A stretch of 64,000 nucleotides of DNA from Cryptomeria japonica (taxonomy: Eukaryota; Streptophyta; Pinopsida; Cupressales; Cupressaceae). Shown here one piece after another: positions 59,484 to 64,000 of the stretch. Location of the stretch: positions 311,689,235 through 311,753,234 of the forward strand of contig NC_081405.1 of NCBI RefSeq assembly GCF_030272615.1, in the 5' to 3' direction. How positions within the stretch are numbered: position 1 is the stretch's first letter; the number at the start of each line of letters is the position of its first letter. Under the pieces are notes generated by a model. The model worked only from the letters and a program-made list of their open reading frames with translations, did no database searches and had not been told where the DNA came from. Made by a program: the position numbers and the translations under genes.

Positions 59484-61790
59484 GCAAGTAATATTTATTC
59501 TTTTGGCCGAAGCATTAAGTAGGGCTATATCTAATGCTACGACATCCAGTTTATGGTCGAGTATCAGAGTGGATGGCCTCTCTTCTTCACAATCTCATTG
59601 CTTATTCTCTGATGATACGCTTTTGTTTGGGGAGGCCTCTATGAGGGAAGCTCGAGTTTTTAAGAAAATTATCTCTGACTATTCAGCCTTCTCTGGTCAA
59701 AAGGTTAATAAGCAGAAGTCCAAAATCTTTTTTGTGAATGTCCTCACTTTAGTCCGAGACAATCTTGCCCACTTTTGGGGTTTTCAAGTTGGGTCTTTTC
59801 CCTGTATGTACTTAGGCATTCCTTTCTTTCTTGGATCATATAAGCTCTCCTTTTGGGATAAAGTTGTCCATTCTATCACCACCAGAACTTCCTCCTAGAA
59901 TCATAAGTGGTTAACAATGGCTAGTAAGATCCTTCTTATCAAGTCAGTTTTGAATGCCATACCTACATATCTCATGTCTATCCTTCAGGCTCCCTCTCAG
60001 GTCATTAAGAAGATTAAGGTTTCCCTCAGGTCCTTCCTTTGGAATGATAATTTAGGTGCGAAACATAAGATTCCTCTTCTTGCTTGGGATAAAATTTGTC
60101 ATCCCAAGGAGCTGGGGGGTGCGGGTATTCGTTATCTGGCTATTCAAAATAAGGCATTGGGGGCTAAATTGATTTGGAAGTTATATGCAGCCCCCCATAG
60201 TAAATGGGCTTCCGTCATGCTTGCTAAGTATTTAAGGGGAACACCCAGGGAAAGGATTTTTACTGCAACATCCCTTCTAAGGGGCTTTGCATTCTAGAAT
60301 TTTTTGATTTCTTGTAGGGAAGTGGTTCTACCACATTTATCTTGGGTTGTCCATAATGGGAGAAAGGCCCATTTTTGGGATGAAGTTTGGAATGGGCATC
60401 CTACTCTCTCAGCTATCTGTGATTGGTCCCCTTTGCCGAATATCCTATCGAGCCTTTGGGGACCTTTTGTTGCAGACTATTTTATCATCGACACCTCAGG
60501 TCCATGTTTAGTGGCCAAATGGAAGGATATCCCTCCCCTGGGTATTAATATTGATATCATTTTAACCTTTGTAGACGAACTTCATAAGAGACCTTTAGTT
60601 TTCCATAATAAGGAGGATTCATTGGTTTGGGTGAAAAATGCCTCAGGCTCCTACTCGGTTAAAGAGGGGTATAATTCTTTGGTCCAGACCCCTATGTCTT
60701 TTTGCTGGCCTACTAAGCTATTTTGGCATTCTGCTTGTCTACCAAAAGCAGGGGCTTTTGTCTGGCTGGTAGTCCAAGACAAAATCCTTACTGGAATGTG
60801 ATTGGATAGGCTTGGGATTAAGTGGTGTTTCCTTGTGTCTTCTGTGGTTATTGTATGGAATCGGTAGATCACCTTTTCCTGCTATGTCTCTTTACCTCTA
60901 AATGTTGGTATTGGTTGTTTGGTATGTTAGGGTGGTCTTCTTCTCTCTATTCAAGTCTACTTTCACAATTTCGGTCCTAGCCCTTGTTGTTTCCTGCTTC
61001 GTTCTATTCATCTCTTTGGATAGTTGCCCCATCTTTGGTGATTTGGAATCTTTGGCTTGAAAGAAATTCAAGAATCTTCAATCAGAAGTTTGCATCTTTC
61101 GCAAACATTATTGGTAAAATCCAAGCCTCCATTTGTGAAGTGGTGCTTTCTTTCATTCACAAAAATTTAGATCATCTTACAACCTTTTCCCATTGGGATA
61201 ATTGGGTTACTTGGACATGGCCTTCACTTCATTTAATGCCTTCTCATGTGGCCTTCACTTCATTTAATGCCTTCTCATGGGGTTATATTAGATGCATTTT
61301 CTTCGCGTCTTAAGCGTAAGATGGCTAAGTGGAGTTCTCCCCCTTTCCCTTCATTCAAACTTCATTTTGATGGGGCCTCTAAGGGAAATCCAAGGAAGTC
61401 TGGGATTGGGGTAATTATATTTGATCATTCTTCAAAAATCATCAAGGCAGTTGGTAAATATATTGGATATGGCACTAATAACGTGGCTAAATTTCAGGCT
61501 CTATGCTTTGGACTTGATCTTGCTCATTCTCTAAACATCAAGGATATTGTTATTGAAGGTGATTCAATGCTGGTTTGTTAGGCGATTGCTGCCAAAAAGT
61601 GTTTCTCTTGGCACTTGTAGTATCTTTTGGAGCATATTCTCCTCCAACTTAGTGGTTTTTCCACTTTTTCGATCTAACACTATTTTAGAGAGATTAATGT
61701 GTTTGCTAATTTTCTTGCAAATAAGGCTGCTAGTGAAGGTGCGGATTGTTTACAACTTGCCCCTTTGGACTTTCCTATTTCCTGCATGAA
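59484..61790 (+). pseudogene. LINE ORF2 C-terminal half: RT, zf-RVT, RNase H
   Basis: It begins VIFILLAEALSRAI, then CLFSDDTLLFGEAS (the RT catalytic motif, S-D-D where A-D-D is usual), KVNKQKSK, YLGIPFF, SKILLIKSVLNAIPTYLMS and FLWND. A zf-RVT follows (CVFCGYCMESVDHLFLLC in a shifted frame near 60835-60900; WNLWLERNSRIFN at 61040). The RNase H domain is HFDGASKGNPRKSGIGVI, KFQALCFGLDLA, IEGDSMLV and NFLANKAASEGAD. RT copies the element RNA into the target, and RNase H is found in many plant L1-type LINEs. Frame 59482-60801 has stops at 59896, 60295 and 60799. Frameshifts occur near 60820 and at the 31-bp duplication at 61218-61279. Endonuclease and ORF1 are absent. Confidence 0.88.
61218..61279. 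repeat. Perfect 31-bp tandem duplication in the LINE
   Basis: TGGCCTTCACTTCATTTAAT plus GCCTTCTCATG occurs at 61218-61248 and 61249-61279. Since 31 is not a multiple of three, it shifts the frame between zf-RVT and RNase H. Confidence 0.95.
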
Positions 61791-63433
61791 ACTTCTATCT
61801 TAATAGTCCTTCTTGATGTGGTTGTTCTTTCGTAAGTGCCTATAATGAGGGTGTTTGCCTTTGGGGCAATACCATTGTTATTGACATTTATTGGGAGAAT
61901 CTCCTCATTACAAAAGGAGTTTTGTTGTTTTCTTTGGAGAATCTCCTCGCCTCATGGGGAGTTTACTTCCTTGAATGGCTATAGGGGGGATGTTGTCTTG
62001 CCTTATGATAGCATCCCTGTTTTAGTCATTCCTGGTAGTAGTGCCTTATTGAGGAAGGAGGATGGAGGGGGAATTTAGGCCCAACTGACACTTATTTGAT
62101 AGTGTTTAGGGGTGGGGTTGTTTCTCACATTTTATTCTTTGATCACATTTTTAATTTTGGCTACCCCTGTTGAGGGATATTATCATTCTTCTTCTGTTAA
62201 TTGGTGATTACCTTTTGGTCTCTCCTTATCTATCAACCTGTGATATATTGGTTGCCATTTAGGGTGGCAGTGAATGTTTGGGTTTTGTGCCATTACGTTC
62301 CTCATTGGTATCTATTGGTATTTTACTTGGCATTGTTTGGATTTAGCTTCGTGGCAGTCGGTTACCTTAGTTTTTCTTGGACTTCTTGGGACTATGTTGG
62401 TATTGGATAATCTATGCTACTCATTATGTTTCGTGGATGAGTTTGGGTATTATGCTTGGGTGCTCTATTTTTTGGCAATCATTTCTCCTTGTAGATAGAT
62501 GTGGGTGATCTTATCATGAGTTTTTTGTTTTCATGTGTGATGCATTGTTCCTTCGAATGAATCATTATGCTTCATGGGTGTCGTGTTGGTTAAACATTTG
62601 CCTTAGTGATTGGGCCTGCTGTAAGTTATGTGAAGTTTCCATAATTTGTATGTGCTCTCTTGCTGGGCGTTTTTCTCTTATGATGGTCTGATAATCATAC
62701 AGTGGTCATCCTCTTCTTCGTTATATATCCTAGATAGGTGTTCAAGTATGGCACACATTCGTCTATTCTTTTTTCTCTATTATGTAATGTTCTGCATTAT
62801 GTGGAATTTCTCGGACAGAGTTGGTGGTTGGTGGCTTTTTCTGAGGAACTAGAAATTTCAGTTTGTTTGGTGGTGTAGATGGTTCCTTATTATGTTGTTA
62901 CTGACATGGCTATTGCTTTGGTTTATTGTATTGATTGGTTTCACCCTGTTTCCTGAAGGTTGCTTCCATCTTCCTCTATTTCTTATATGCATAGGTTTAT
63001 GTATGCTAACCATTTTTATGTTGTCAGGTTTACTTTTTCTTGGTTCCCTTTTGGCTATGTTTTTTGTTCTTTGTAGGACCCTGGACTCATGTGGGGCATA
63101 AGCAGATTGATGTTTTGGTACTGGCACTGGTCTTGTTTAAAATATGGTGGTTGCATTTTTTGGGATGATACCTTCTCCTCTGGATCACTAGTTCATACAA
63201 GCTTTTTAAAGCTTCCTTTCTATCTAATGTAATTGATAATGTAATCAAGGTATTTTGGATTGCCTATCGGCTATTGTAATTGGTAGATAGGCTTATGTTT
63301 CTGAGCAATACTGAAGGGTTTTCTTACTGGTTCTTTCCCCTCAGTGCTCATTGAACCAGACACCATGTAAAAAATATAAAATATTAATATAATTTTAGTG
63401 GGCCATCCACTTTTATCAAAAAATAAATAAATT

Positions 63434-64000
63434 ATGAATGATAATTCATATATTTTTATCAAAACGACTGAAATGAGTAAAATCCTGCTAATAATTTCCA
63501 ATTTATACATTCTCTCTTCCTGTGGTTGTGAGGAGAGAATAGGTTGAAGAGGAAGCTTCAATACCTTATTATGGGACCACGTGCAACAGAGTCATATGTT
63601 ATTTTCTTCACCTTTAAACGATAATTATATGTTAGAGGGATAATATGTACCAAAAGTTGATATTACATATTTCTTGCATCTTCTAGCAACACTAGCATAT
63701 TAAATGAATAATATGTTTGAAGTACAATTAATGTGAGAGGTATAATTATAGTCCAGCAAATGATTCTCTACTATATATATTCCCATACATTAAATTTAAA
63801 AGTGGCAATTAATTTAATATAAAAATGTTCAATATTAATGTATGTCTTTTGCATGAGGAGACTGTTTCATATTTAAGTTACTAAATTTGAGAGTTTATAT
63901 TTGTACACTGAATTTTTATTTTTTCAATTTTTTTATTATTTCTTTAAAGTTTGTGTATATATTTTTTTTCATCTGAAGAAGTTAGACAAACAATTTAGTT
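63434..64000. other. AT-rich, no gene seen
   Basis: Nothing recognisable between the LINE tail and the window end. Confidence 0.6.

Larger units (their letters stand above)
59484..63433 (+). mobile_element. 5'-truncated LINE (L1-type), decayed
   Basis: The coding part (next entry) is followed by a GT-rich 3' untranslated region to about 63430, where the sequence ends TTTAGTGGGCCATCCACTTT plus TATCAAAAAATAAATAAA. A similar tail, GTGGCTTGTCCACTTTTATT, lies at 56323-56342. The 5' end begins inside the RT domain at about 59484, next to AT-rich DNA, as expected of 5' truncation during reverse transcription. A target-site duplication was not evident. Confidence 0.75.

Noticed and set aside
61836-63101. 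Several Trp/Phe/Leu-rich open frames
   Set aside because: They are in the GT-rich 3' untranslated region of the LINE and have no conserved motif.
1-64000. tRNA, rRNA, CRISPR arrays and bacterial-type operons
   Set aside because: No tRNA or rRNA gene could be recognised by eye. The repeat arrays are eukaryotic minisatellites with no CRISPR layout.

Overview
The window is nuclear DNA from a seed plant and looks most like a gymnosperm, probably a conifer. It is AT-rich and gene-poor, with one gene that looks intact. The rest is mostly decayed retrotransposons (Ty3/gypsy, Ty1/copia, LINE), a GIY-YIG endonuclease fragment of the Penelope-like type known from conifer genomes, and single-copy gene debris. 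The species cannot be fixed from the sequence alone.

Layout. 0-1.5 kb: decayed LINE ORF1, minus strand. 1.7-2.6 kb: four exons of a plant cytochrome P450 (CYP85-clan-like) without the heme-binding exon. 2.6-8.1 kb: AT-rich non-coding DNA. 8.1-8.5 kb: C-terminal F-box protein pseudogene, minus. 8.8-16.6 kb: Ty3/gypsy territory with two LTR-like copies, a minus-strand gag-protease pseudogene and a leader copy inverted to form a fold-back. 18.2-18.5 kb: Penelope-like GIY-YIG fragment. 19.3-24.4 kb: a second minus-strand gypsy element with a 3' LTR, polypurine tract, integrase tail, protease and truncated 5' LTR. 24.7-25.6 kb: a copy of sequence lying upstream of the GDSL gene. 27.8-30.7 kb: an intact five-exon GDSL esterase/lipase gene, minus, with further copies of its upstream region at 30.8-31.75 kb. 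32.4-33.95 kb: a 1.55-kb insertion with near-identical flanks. 34.8-35.3 kb: 3' end of a copia element. 35.4-39.1 kb: a duplicated segment around a LINE RT fragment.

41.2-50.1 kb is the least explained part. It holds a decayed transposase-like ORF (plus), a 29-bp minisatellite, a decayed ORF of about 1,260 codons (minus) and, directly upstream of that ORF, a 1.9-kb tandemly duplicated region packed with GGGATAAG/CTTATCCC motifs in both orientations. A long miRNA-like or MITE-like hairpin follows at 50.94-51.11 kb. 54.0-57.3 kb: a decayed multi-exon gene with a SET-like core and well-kept splice sites. 59.5-63.4 kb: a 5'-truncated LINE (RT, zf-RVT, RNase H).

Only the GDSL gene is likely to make a functional protein. 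It appears to be the survivor of local duplication whose other copies persist only as upstream DNA. Domain calls rest on reading translated sequence by eye against remembered family patterns; no database search was run.
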